The translations under genes were made by a program, and so were the position numbers. The notes under the pieces were generated by a model, which was not told the origin of the DNA, did no database searches, and saw only the letters and a program-made list of their open reading frames with translations. A stretch of DNA of 10,318 nucleotides from an uncultured Kingella sp. (GTDB lineage: Bacteria; Pseudomonadota; Gammaproteobacteria; Burkholderiales; Neisseriaceae). The stretch lies in contig CAKARD010000045.1 in assembly GCA_916720425.1 (NCBI GenBank), positions 1 to 10,318 on the forward strand. Direction: 5' to 3'. Numbering within the stretch: position 1 is the first letter of the stretch; each line of letters begins with the position of its first letter. Below are positions 1 to 9,365 of the stretch, piece by piece.

Positions 1-557
1 TCACAAGATTCAATTTGTGCAAATCCGCCAATGTGGTTTGATTTTCTCGCTCGGTATAAATATCATTATATAGTTTTTGAATGGTGGTAAATTTAATTTC
101 AATGCCGTCTGAATGTGGGCTAAACATTTCCACTTTGCGAATAGGAATTACCGTATCACCTTGCAAAATCTTCTCAGTAAATAAAAATTTTGCGTGCGCC
201 GGGTCGATAAAATTATTTTCTGTTTTATCCACGATATTATTTTGATTCACAAAAAACAAAAAATGCCGATACCCTTTCTCAAAATAATACAGAATCAACG
301 CTGCCATCATCATCGTTTTGCCTGCACCTGTTGCCATATTGAATAACAAATGGGTAGGGCGGTTTTTGATGTCGGAAAAATCCTTTAATTTTGAAGTGCG
401 GTCAAAAATCACAAAATTTTCTAAAGCCGATTTTTGCCATTCAAAAAACGGATATTTCAAATTGCGTTCTACAAATTCAGGCAGTGCGAAAAAATCCGTC
501 TGTTCCATTTCTTCTAGGGTTGATTTGCGGTCTTCCACCCAATCAAACAACGTTTTA

Positions 558-568
<11 letters not shown>
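1..568 (-). CDS. res: Type III restriction enzyme Res subunit, N-terminal part (cut by window edge)
   Basis: This is the ATP-dependent translocase/endonuclease subunit of a type III restriction-modification system. It acts with Mod to cleave unmethylated DNA. The frame is open from ATG at 568 to base 2 (189 codons) and continues beyond the window. Visible parts are a Q-motif-like FFEWQKSALENF near residues 41-52, a Walker A motif ATGAGKT at 79-85, and a motif-Ia-like FLFFVNQNN near 103-111. The rest of the helicase motifs and the C-terminal PD-(D/E)XK nuclease lie outside; family members usually have about 900 residues. The start overlaps the end of mod by 11 bases, and GGAG about 7 bases upstream, inside mod, serves as ribosome-binding site. 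Translation of res is therefore probably coupled to mod, so early termination in phase-OFF mod may also lower res. No frameshift is seen in the visible part. Confidence 0.9.
102..113 (+). other. DNA uptake sequence, AT-DUS dialect (ATGCCGTCTGAA)
   Basis: This is a perfect 12-mer match to the uptake sequence of N. meningitidis and N. gonorrhoeae, recognised by the pilus protein ComP during natural transformation. It lies inside the res coding region, where it encodes HSDGI on the minus strand. It differs from the AGGCTGCCTGAA dialect found at the aceF terminator. Confidence 0.75.
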
Positions 569-2631
<2,063 letters not shown>

Positions 2632-2640
2632 TGGAAATCC

Positions 2641-3873
2641 TTACTTGTTAAAGTTAATAATTTTAGTATAAATCTTCTCTGCATAACTTTTAATATCTGT
2701 ATGCGTATGCTTAAAAGTTTTCATATTTTGTATGCCTACAAGTTTACCCCAAATACCTTTATTCTTCGCCAATTTATGCAATAAATTAGCAAAATAATCT
2801 ATTTCATTATTCGTATCTAAATGAAGAATAGCGGTAACAAAATGTTCATTGTCTCGCGCTTGAATTTCAATTAGCCAAAATGTTTTTCCGCAATATTCAA
2901 TTTTACCAAATAAGACTTTACGTCTTGTCTTACTTTTGGAATCCAAATAAGACCATTGAGCTTTATTTCTTGGGGCAATAAAAGGAACAAAATCACAGTT
3001 CTCGTTATTAAATAGATGGATAGCAGCATGAATGTCGGCATAATGTTCATTCAAATATTTAATCGCTAAAACGGAATTTTCAAAAGTTGCAGCCAATACT
3101 TCTCTATGCTGCTTTTTGAATAGCAAGATTATCTTTTTGTCCTGCGGTAGGTTGCTCACGTTGATAAGTTTGCTTATCTTCATCGGAAATATCAGTTTCT
3201 TTATTGGCTTTACGTCCGTCATTATCTCTATCTACTATTACATTAGGAAATGGCGCAGAACAAGAACAAATTTCTGTAACAAAAAATCTCTCGTGTATCT
3301 TAATACCACGAACCGTTAGATTAGTTAAGCTAGTAAAAGGAAAATGGCTTTCCAATAATGATGTTGCTTTTGAGTTAATTCCTAATTTCATCAATGAATT
3401 TTTGATTTTTTCAAATCCTGCAAATGCAGTTTCATTAGACAAAATTCGTGCCAAAATAAAGGCTTCATTATCGGTGTATTTTTGTGGAAGTTTCAGAGTA
3501 ACTTTATGATTTTCTTCATCTACTGAATAATGGATTTTGGAAATTTCATGTGGACTGGAAAATGCCAAATGTGCTAATCTAGTAGAGCAAGCATAATAAA
3601 AACGGATTATTTCCGTTACTGGAATAATCATGCCGTCTATATAATCATCATGTTGGATTTGTAAACATGAAATTGGTTTTGAATAATCCAGTCTTGATAG
3701 TAACTACTGGCGAATTGATTAAGTGTACTTTGTGAAACTGGGCGCAAATTGACTTCAATCATCAAATTATTGTTATTCCCTAGTTTAGATGTAATCGCAC
3801 CTAAACTATCTATCCGCCACAATTTGTTATCATGTGGAAATTCAGCGATTTCAATAATCGGTTGTTGAGCCAT
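2641..3873 (-). pseudogene. TnsE-like Tn7-type transposition protein, broken by two frameshifts
   Basis: TnsE steers Tn7 toward conjugal and replicating DNA. Three frames cover the gene: 3873-3637, 3631-3104 and about 3119-2641. They resemble Tn7 TnsE in order, by memory rather than alignment. The N-terminal part has HDNKLWRI. The middle has IIPVTEIIRFYYACSTRLAH, like the IPQLELAR...SSTAL stretch. The C-terminal part has GKTFWLIEIQARDN and FKHTHT...SYAEKIY, like FVLLEVDASD and the WAERV end. Removing one A from A5 (3113-3117) gives a continuous IQKQHREVLAATFEN. Adding one base near 3670-3672 restores QFSCLQIQHDDYIDGMIIP. The repaired protein would have about 410 residues; Tn7 TnsE has 538. 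I chose ATG 3873 because the alternative ATG 3891 lies inside the upstream repeats. No tnsABCD is present in the window. The shifts may be real decay, slippage or assembly error. The stop overlaps the mod ribosome-binding site. Confidence 0.65.
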
Positions 3874-3950
3874 ATTTACACCCAGTCGCATTTATCGTTG
3901 TTAAATTCGCAAATAGCGATGTTTAGTCGCAAATAGCGTTAGAGTTTACA
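3873..3950 (-). mobile_element. Candidate end of a Tn7-like element (terminal TGT plus repeat array)
   Basis: Read inward on the minus strand, the candidate end starts TGTAAACTCTAACG at 3950 and runs through three 20-21 bp repeats to the start of the TnsE-like gene. Tn7-family ends begin with TGT and carry several spaced TnsB-binding repeats of about 20 bp. The outer flank is the terminator region of aceF. The opposite end is not in the window, so terminal inversion and target duplication cannot be tested. The repeats could instead be operators for the TnsE-like gene. Confidence 0.45.
3884..3942 (-). repeat. Three tandem 20-21 bp imperfect repeats (CGCTATTTGCGA core)
   Basis: On the plus strand the copies begin AGTCGCATTTATCG (3884), ATTCGCAAATAGCG (3905) and AGTCGCAAATAGCG (3925). 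The 12-mer TCGCAAATAGCG is identical in copies two and three (3907-3918, 3927-3938); the first copy differs at several bases. The 20-21 bp spacing puts the copies on the same face of the helix. This fits binding sites for a transposase or regulator. Confidence 0.8.
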
Positions 3951-3953
3951 CCT

Positions 3954-3982
3954 ATTGTATTTTTTTGATTAAATTGTGCCTA
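3954..3982 (-). promoter_or_regulatory. Possible promoter for the TnsE-like/mod/res unit
   Basis: On the minus strand TAGGCA (3982-3977) and TACAAT (3959-3954) are separated by 17 bases and match the sigma70 boxes at 4/6 and 5/6 positions. The predicted transcript would start near the candidate element end and read into the TnsE-like gene. The region is AT-rich, so chance matches are likely. Confidence 0.3.
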
Positions 3983-4014
3983 GAAAAAGAAATTTAATCG
4001 GTTAATACAAAAAA

Positions 4015-4047
4015 TTCAGGCAGCCTAAACATTTCAGGCTGCCTGAA
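4015..4047 (-). terminator. Intrinsic terminator of the aceE-aceF cluster made of inverted uptake sequences
   Basis: A perfect 12-bp stem (4015-4026 with 4036-4047) and a 9-base loop are followed on the minus strand by a run of six T. The stem starts 17 bases after the aceF stop codon, as expected for a Rho-independent terminator. Each arm is a perfect copy of AGGCTGCCTGAA. Confidence 0.9.
4015..4047. repeat. Inverted pair of DNA uptake sequences, AG-simDUS dialect (AGGCTGCCTGAA)
   Basis: The plus-strand copy is at 4036-4047 and the minus-strand copy at 4026-4015. Both match the 12-mer known as the Simonsiella-type uptake dialect. Inverted uptake-sequence pairs doubling as terminators are common in Neisseriaceae. 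This is the best taxonomic clue in the window. Confidence 0.85.
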
Positions 4048-4064
4048 AATCATCTCATCAATGA

Positions 4065-5672
4065 TTATAAAGACACGCGACGGAAGTCTTTCAACAAGTT
4101 CGCTAAGAATACGGTAAAGCGCATACCTGCCGCACCATCAATCACACGATGGTCAAATGACAAGCTCAATGGACACATTAAACGTGGTTCAAATTCTTTA
4201 CCATTCCAAACAGGTTTGATTTGCGATTTACAAACGCCCAAAATGGCGACTTCTGGCGCATTTACGATAGGCGTAAAACCCGTACCACCAATACCGCCCA
4301 AGCTAGAAATGGTAAAGCAAGCGCCTTGCATTTCTTGTGGTTTCAATTTGCCTTCACGTGCTTTTTTAGACAATTCAGTCAATTCTTGGCTGATTTCTTT
4401 TAAGCCTTTTTTGTCCACATCTTTAATTACAGGCACCACCAAGCCGTTTGGCGTATCCGCTGCAAAACCAATGTTGTAGTATTTTTTCAATACCAAATTA
4501 TCGCCGTCCAAAGATGAATTAAATTCTGGGAAGGCTTTTAATGCAGCTACCGATGCTTTGATGATAAATGCCAATGGAGACACTTTCACACCTGCTTTTT
4601 CCCATTCTTTGTTTAGTGTTTTGCGGAATTCTTCCAATTCGGTCATATCTGCGTCTTCATGAACGGTAACATGAGGAATCACCACCCAGTTACGAGACAA
4701 GTTTTGACCAGAGATTTTCTTAATACGAGATAACTCTTTAACTTCAATTTCACCAAATTTAGAGAAATCCACTTTTGGCCATGGCAACAAGTCTAAACTA
4801 CCACCCAAAGATGCGCCAGCTGTCGCTTTGGCACCACCATTTTGCATAACGCCTTTAACAAAAGCTTTAACGTCATCTTGCGTGATACGACCTTTTTCGC
4901 CTGTACCTTTAACAGAACCCAAATCCACACCCAATTCACGTGCTAATTTGCGTGTAGAAGGACCGGCGTGCGCGGTTGCAAAAGTTGCCTCGTTAATAGC
5001 TGATGCAACTGCGGCAGCAACAGGTGCAGGAGTTGCAACAGGGGCAACTGCTTGTGGCGCAGGGACTGGAGCAGTGGGAGCTGGTGCAGCAGCAGGTTGT
5101 GGTGCAACAGTAGGCGCAGAACCTGCACCTGCTACTTCAATAATTAAAGAACCTTCTGAAACTTTATCACCCACTTTAACGTGAACAGCAGTAACCGTAC
5201 CTGCAACCGTACAAGGTACGTCCATGGTTGCTTTGTCGGTTTCCAATGTAATTAATGTTTGGTCAACCGCAACGGTATCGCCGACTTTAATCTCAACCGC
5301 AATCACATCTACATCAGTATGACCACCGATATCAGGAACGGTTACTTTTTGTGCCGCACCAGCAGCGGGTGCAGGTGTCGCAGCAGGAGCTGCCGCTTGT
5401 GGCGCAGGGGTAGCGGGAGCTTCACTTGCCGCTGCACCACTTTCAACTAACAAAATTACAGAACCTTCTGAAACTTTATCACCTACTTTTACTTTTACTT
5501 CTTTAACCACACCAGCGGCATCAGCAGGCACGTCCATGGTTGCTTTATCGGTTTCTAATGTAATTAATGTTTGGTCAAGACTGATTGTGTCGCCCGCTTT
5601 CACTTCTACGGCAATCACATCAACATTTTCATGTCCGCCAATATCGGGGACTTTAATTTCTATCATACTCAT
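4065..5672 (-). CDS. aceF: Pyruvate dehydrogenase complex E2, dihydrolipoamide acetyltransferase
   Basis: E2 forms the core of the cytoplasmic pyruvate dehydrogenase complex and transfers acetyl groups from lipoyl arms to coenzyme A. The protein has 535 residues. Lipoyl domain 1 (about 1-77) has ETDKATMDVP with lipoyl-lysine K43. An Ala/Pro linker follows, then lipoyl domain 2 (about 109-181) with K147. A second Ala/Pro linker (about 182-234) leads to the peripheral-subunit-binding domain (236-273, PSTRKLARELGVDL). The acyltransferase domain runs from about 300 to the end, with the active-site motif DHRVIDG (H508, D512). Two lipoyl domains and this length fit the Neisseria protein. ATG 5672 is chosen; ATG 5666 (MIEIKVPDIGG) is nearly equivalent, and the ribosome-binding site is weak (AAAGAA). 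It lies 52 bases downstream of a lipoprotein gene, after aceE, and is followed by a strong terminator. Confidence 0.97.
   Translation of the reverse strand: MSMIEIKVPDIGGHENVDVIAVEVKAGDTISLDQTLITLETDKATMDVPADAAGVVKEVKVKVGDKVSEGSVILLVESGAAASEAPATPAPQAAAPAATPAPAAGAAQKVTVPDIGGHTDVDVIAVEIKVGDTVAVDQTLITLETDKATMDVPCTVAGTVTAVHVKVGDKVSEGSLIIEVAGAGSAPTVAPQPAAAPAPTAPVPAPQAVAPVATPAPVAAAVASAINEATFATAHAGPSTRKLARELGVDLGSVKGTGEKGRITQDDVKAFVKGVMQNGGAKATAGASLGGSLDLLPWPKVDFSKFGEIEVKELSRIKKISGQNLSRNWVVIPHVTVHEDADMTELEEFRKTLNKEWEKAGVKVSPLAFIIKASVAALKAFPEFNSSLDGDNLVLKKYYNIGFAADTPNGLVVPVIKDVDKKGLKEISQELTELSKKAREGKLKPQEMQGACFTISSLGGIGGTGFTPIVNAPEVAILGVCKSQIKPVWNGKEFEPRLMCPLSLSFDHRVIDGAAGMRFTVFLANLLKDFRRVSL
5149..5578 (-). 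repeat. 312-bp-period duplication encoding the two lipoyl domains of aceF
   Basis: Segments 5149-5266 and 5461-5578 are the 3' and 5' copies and are offset by exactly 312 bp (104 codons). The 48-base block at 5219-5266 matches 5531-5578 with two mismatches, and GAACCTTCTGAAACTTTATC is identical in both copies. Such identity suggests recent duplication or gene conversion between the lipoyl domains. Confidence 0.85.
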
Positions 5673-5703
5673 AATGGGTTCTTTCTGTTTATTTTAATGA
5701 ATA

Positions 5704-5725
5704 ATATTCAGAGGGCTTTGAATAT
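5704..5725 (-). other. Small hairpin at the lipoprotein stop codon
   Basis: ATATTCA (5704-5710) pairs with TGAATAT (5719-5725) around an 8-base GC-containing loop. It overlaps the stop of the lipoprotein gene and lies upstream of aceF. No T-run follows on the minus strand, so it is not a clear terminator. It may stabilise or separate the mRNA segments. Confidence 0.35.
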
Positions 5726-6327
5726 CAACGCTTACAAGAATAAGCTGACTGTAATGTTATGGGTGTCAAACCACCTGAACGGTCAATTTCATATACCCTA
5801 GCACCGCAAGCTCCACCTTGAATACCCACCACTTCATAATCATGACCTGCTTGGGGCACAAATGATGCTACTTTTCCATTGCATGAACCTTCAATTTGGG
5901 TAACGATATGAGTGGGTGTAGTATAAGTTGTGGTTAAACCTATATAGGAGGCTTGAACATTAACAGGTTTATCCGCTTCAACCACAAATTCACGAAATAT
6001 TGCTTTAGATAATATACCATTTTGTGTACCAATATTTTTGCTAATATCGCTCGCGGGAATACCGATACTACTGCTTTTTGCTGTACCAATCAGAGAACCG
6101 AAAGCATCACCCATGCCACCACCCACATTCACTTTGGTGCCACGTTTATTATCATTGCAATCTATACCATGCCACATCAATGTTGGTTTTTGATTTTGTC
6201 CATACAAACGCACACGCGCTTGTTTGTTAGCATTGTAATCACTGGTGGGATTGGCTGTAATAGGTGCATTACTAGAACACGCTGATAACACAGTTATAGA
6301 CAAAGCAGTCAAAATAATTTTTTTCAT
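5725..6327 (-). CDS. Putative outer-membrane lipoprotein of unknown function
   Basis: The product has 200 residues. It begins with a lipoprotein signal peptide: MKK, a hydrophobic stretch IILTALSITVL, and the lipobox LSAC with lipidated Cys17. Ser at +2 argues against inner-membrane retention. The mature part has four further cysteines (in GIDCNDN, GSCNG, GACGA, SCKR), which could form disulfides in the periplasm, and a glycine-rich stretch VNVGGGMGDAFGSLIG. I do not recognise a named family, although it resembles small lipoproteins of Neisseriaceae. ATG 6327 is chosen over TTG 6342 because it starts directly with the signal peptide; GGA lies 7 bases upstream. It sits between aceE (85 bases upstream) and aceF (52 bases downstream) on the same strand, so it may be cotranscribed. 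No link to pyruvate metabolism is evident. Confidence 0.85.
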   Translation of the reverse strand: MKKIILTALSITVLSACSSNAPITANPTSDYNANKQARVRLYGQNQKPTLMWHGIDCNDNKRGTKVNVGGGMGDAFGSLIGTAKSSSIGIPASDISKNIGTQNGILSKAIFREFVVEADKPVNVQASYIGLTTTYTTPTHIVTQIEGSCNGKVASFVPQAGHDYEVVGIQGGACGARVYEIDRSGGLTPITLQSAYSCKR

Positions 6328-6358
6328 AAGAAAATCCGTCAATTCGTAAAGAGAATAG

Positions 6359-6405
6359 CTGTTCAGGTTGCTTGAAATATCTAATCTTTCAATTAACCTG
6401 AACAG
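6359..6405 (-). terminator. Long hairpin between aceE and the lipoprotein gene (terminator or mRNA processing element)
   Basis: CTGTTCAGGTT (6359-6369) pairs perfectly with AACCTGAACAG (6395-6405). Inside, TTGAAA pairs with TTTCAA across a 2x2 internal loop, giving 17 pairs and a 9-base loop. It starts 7 bases after the aceE stop. The minus strand continues CTATTCTCTTT, a weak T-tract, so termination may be partial. Partial termination would set aceE above the downstream genes. Confidence 0.6.
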
Positions 6406-6412
6406 GTGTTAA

Positions 6413-9097
6413 TTACAATTTCCAACTTGGTTTACGATTTGCATCAATACCGTATTTTTCAATGGCTTGTTGTACGGTTTCTTTGCTCACTTTACCTTGT
6501 TTTGCCAATGCGCTTAATGCAGCCACTACAATGCTTGGCGCGTCCACTTCAAAGAATTTACGCAAGTTAGCACGGCTATCAGAACGACCAAAACCGTCTG
6601 TACCCAATACGACAAAATCGCCATTTTCTGCAGGAATAGCTGCGCGAATGCGTTCAGGCAGCGCACGAATATAGTCAGTTGCTGCAATCACAGGACCCGC
6701 ATGACCTTGCAATTGTTGTGTAACAAAAGGTACTTGAGCTTCAGCAGTTGGGTTCAAACGATTATGACGTTCAACTTCCATAAAGTCGCGACCCAATTGT
6801 GTAAATGATGGGCAAGACCAAACATCAGCTTCCACACCAAAATCATCTTTCAACAATTGAGCAGCTGCCAACACATCTTCCAAAATCACGCCAGAACCCA
6901 TTAATTGAACTTTTTTATCGCTGGCTGCACCTTCTTGTAATAAATACATACCTTTGATGATATCGCGTTCAATGTTTTCGCGTTGTGGCATGGCTGGGTG
7001 TTTATAGTTTTGGTTCATTACGGTGATGTAGTAATAAACATTTTCATGATTAACATACATACGGCGTAAACCATCATGAACAATTACAGCCAATTCATAT
7101 TGATAAGTCGGGTCATAAGTAATACAGTTTGGAATCAAATCAGCTTGAATATGGCTATGACCGTCTTCGTGTTGCAAGCCTTCGCCGTTCAATGTTGTAC
7201 GACCTGCTGTACCACCCAACAAGAAACCACGCGCATTCATATCACCCGCAGCCCATGCCAAATCACCCACACGTTGGAAACCAAACATAGAATAATAAAT
7301 ATAGAATGGAATCATGGTGTAGCGGTTATTCACATAACTGGTTGCGGCAGCCATCCAATCGGCAAATGCACCTGGCTCGTTGATACCTTCTTGCAAGATT
7401 TGACCATCAGTTGATTCTTTATAGAACATCAATTGTTCTTTATCTTGAGGGGTGTAGTGCTGACCTTGTGTATTCCAAATACCAAATTGACGGAACATAC
7501 CCTCCATACCAAATGTACGGCTCTCATCAGGCACGATTGGAACAATCCGTTTACCAATGGTTTTATCTTTCATCAAAGTATTTAAAATACGCACAAATGC
7601 CATGGTCGTAGAAAATTCACGTTCGCCTGAACTATCTAGTTGTGCTTGGAATGCGCTTAATTCTGGGATAGGCAAGGTTTCGTTATTAGGATTACGTTTT
7701 GGTAAGTAACCACCCAAATCAGAACGGCGACCATGCAAGTAATTGTATTCTGCAGAACCTTCAGCAAATTTAATATAAGGTAATTTACCGCTCTCAATTT
7801 GCTCGTCTGTTACAGGGATACTATGGCGATCACGCAAGTGTTTCAATGATTCAATATCCATTTTTTTGGCTTGGTGAACGGTATTTTGTGCTTCACCTGC
7901 CGCACCCATGCCGTAACCTTTAATGGTTTTAGCCAAAATCAATGTGGGTTTGCCATTAGGATGGTTTACGGCTTCATAATACGCAGTATACACTTTATCA
8001 GGATCATGACCACCGCGATTTAAAGCAAAGACTTCCTCATCGCTCATATCGGCAACTAAGGCTTTTAATTCAGGTGTATTGAAGAAGTGTTCACGAACAT
8101 AAGCACCATCTTTTGATTTGAATGTTTGGTAATCACCGTCTACGCATTCTTCCATACGTTTACGCAAAGCACCTGTGGTATCTTTTTCTAATAATTTATC
8201 CCAACGGCTACCCCAAATCACCTTAATCACATTCCAGCCTGCGCCTTTAAATACCCCTTCGTATTCTTGGATAATTTTACCGTTACCGTTTACAGGGCCG
8301 TCCAAACGTTGCAAGTTACAGTTAATCACAAAAATCAAATTATCCAAACCTTCACGCGCAGCAATAGCCAAGGCACCTTGTGATTCAGGTTCAGTCATCT
8401 CGCCATCACCACAGAAACACCATACTTTGCGACCTGATGTTTTTTGCAAACCACGAGATTCCAAATATTTCAAGAAACGTGCTTGATAAACCGCCATCAA
8501 TGGGCCTAAACCCATAGATACAGTTGGAAATTGCCAGAAATTAGACATCAAGTGTGGGTGGGGATAAGAAGACAAACCATCAGTAAACGCTTCTTGACGG
8601 AAGTTTTCCAATTGCTCTTCAGTCAAACGACCTTCAATATAAGCACGCGCATAAATACCTGGCGCAGAGTGTCCTTGAATAAACACCATATCGCCTTGTG
8701 TACCATCATCATTTTGCGCTTTCCAAAAGTGGTTAAAACCCACATCATATAATGTTGCGCTAGACAAGAATGAACCAATGTGTCCACCCAATTCCAAACC
8801 TTTTTTCTGAGCATTCACCACAATTGCCGCATTGTTCCAACGAATCGCTGCACGAATAGCATGTTCTAGATTTTGGTCACCAGGGCATTTATGCTCTTTG
8901 CTTGCTGGAATGGTATTCACATAAGGCGTATTAATGCCAACAGGTACATCCACGCCTTTATCGCGAGAAACGCCTAATAATTCTTCTAACAAAAAGCGGG
9001 CGCGTTCTACGCCTTCATTGGCAACTACTGATTGAATCGCATCTACCCATTCTTTGGTTTCAATAGGGTCAATATCATTTAATGAGGTTTGAGACAT
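6413..9097 (-). CDS. aceE: Pyruvate dehydrogenase E1 component, homodimeric type
   Basis: E1 is the thiamine-diphosphate enzyme that decarboxylates pyruvate and reductively acetylates the lipoyl arms of E2 (AceF). The product has 894 residues, close to E. coli and Neisseria AceE (about 887). Near the N-terminus is the DPIETKEWVDAI signature. H106 (GGHIGSF) and H143 (QGHSAPG) correspond to E. coli active-site histidines. The thiamine-diphosphate/Mg motif is GDGE (230-233) followed by INCN (N259, N261). The loop KTIKGYGMGAAGEAQNTVHQ holds the mobile active-site segment. ATG 9097 is chosen because AAGGA (9107-9111) lies 9 bases upstream and the protein then begins MSQTSLNDIDP. An upstream GTG at 9136 would only add 13 residues. 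It is first in the cluster with the lipoprotein gene and aceF. No defect is seen. Confidence 0.97.
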   Translation of the reverse strand: MSQTSLNDIDPIETKEWVDAIQSVVANEGVERARFLLEELLGVSRDKGVDVPVGINTPYVNTIPASKEHKCPGDQNLEHAIRAAIRWNNAAIVVNAQKKGLELGGHIGSFLSSATLYDVGFNHFWKAQNDDGTQGDMVFIQGHSAPGIYARAYIEGRLTEEQLENFRQEAFTDGLSSYPHPHLMSNFWQFPTVSMGLGPLMAVYQARFLKYLESRGLQKTSGRKVWCFCGDGEMTEPESQGALAIAAREGLDNLIFVINCNLQRLDGPVNGNGKIIQEYEGVFKGAGWNVIKVIWGSRWDKLLEKDTTGALRKRMEECVDGDYQTFKSKDGAYVREHFFNTPELKALVADMSDEEVFALNRGGHDPDKVYTAYYEAVNHPNGKPTLILAKTIKGYGMGAAGEAQNTVHQAKKMDIESLKHLRDRHSIPVTDEQIESGKLPYIKFAEGSAEYNYLHGRRSDLGGYLPKRNPNNETLPIPELSAFQAQLDSSGEREFSTTMAFVRILNTLMKDKTIGKRIVPIVPDESRTFGMEGMFRQFGIWNTQGQHYTPQDKEQLMFYKESTDGQILQEGINEPGAFADWMAAATSYVNNRYTMIPFYIYYSMFGFQRVGDLAWAAGDMNARGFLLGGTAGRTTLNGEGLQHEDGHSHIQADLIPNCITYDPTYQYELAVIVHDGLRRMYVNHENVYYYITVMNQNYKHPAMPQRENIERDIIKGMYLLQEGAASDKKVQLMGSGVILEDVLAAAQLLKDDFGVEADVWSCPSFTQLGRDFMEVERHNRLNPTAEAQVPFVTQQLQGHAGPVIAATDYIRALPERIRAAIPAENGDFVVLGTDGFGRSDSRANLRKFFEVDAPSIVVAALSALAKQGKVSKETVQQAIEKYGIDANRKPSWKL

Positions 9098-9329
9098 AAT
9101 GTCTATTCCTTCCAAGATTGAATGAAGTGATGACACTTCGGTTGTTAACAGGTGTATTTTTGCAATCTATATAATAGATGGCAAACTGTTTAATTGTAGC
9201 TCTAAACCTATTTTGTAGCAAATTTAGGCGACAGAGGAAATGATTTAAATTAGAGGGAATGAAAAACTGCTTACATATTTTTTTGATGATATATTTGTGG
9301 CACAATCTAAACTTTTTTGTTGGGGTGAT
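9098..9329. promoter_or_regulatory. Divergent intergenic region between aceE and the trkH leader
   Basis: This AT-rich 232-bp stretch must hold promoters for both directions. For aceE, the 6-bp-arm palindrome ATCTATATAATAGAT (9165-9179) contains TATTAT on the minus strand, a possible -10 box, without a good -35. For trkH, TTGATG (9283-9288) and TCTAAA (9306-9311), 17 bases apart, match the sigma70 boxes at 4/6 each. I see no further gene, riboswitch or uptake sequence. Confidence 0.4.
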
Positions 9330-9365
9330 ATGAAAAACCCATCACCAACCAAATCTAAATTATGA
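9330..9365 (+). CDS. Possible 11-residue leader peptide overlapping the trkH start
   Basis: This short ORF encodes MKNPSPTKSKL. GGGG lies 5 bases upstream of its ATG and could serve as ribosome-binding site. Its TGA overlaps the ATG of trkH in the sequence ATGA, a layout typical of translational coupling. The trkH ATG itself lacks a ribosome-binding site. It may be a chance ORF, or trkH translation may start by re-initiation after it. Confidence 0.45.
   Translation: MKNPSPTKSKL

Noticed and set aside
3630..3641. ATGCCGTCTATA, resembling the AT-DUS
   Set aside because: It matches 10 of 12 bases but breaks the essential GCCGTCTGAA core; it encodes YIDGM in the TnsE-like gene.
3884..3942. Tandem repeats as a CRISPR array
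   Set aside because: The repeats are directly adjacent at 20-21 bp spacing with no unique spacers, and no cas genes are present.
4828..5184. 118-codon plus-strand ORF rich in Ala and Gly
   Set aside because: It is a shadow of the Ala/Pro linker of aceF, which has low-complexity codons on the other strand.
6653..6662. GCTGCCTGAA core (minus strand) in aceE
   Set aside because: The 10-mer core matches the Simonsiella-type dialect, but the two leading bases (GC instead of AG) do not. It may be a weak uptake site or just coding sequence.
9075..9305. 76-codon minus-strand ORF in the aceE upstream region
   Set aside because: It overlaps the start of aceE, has no recognisable domain, and covers the expected promoter region.
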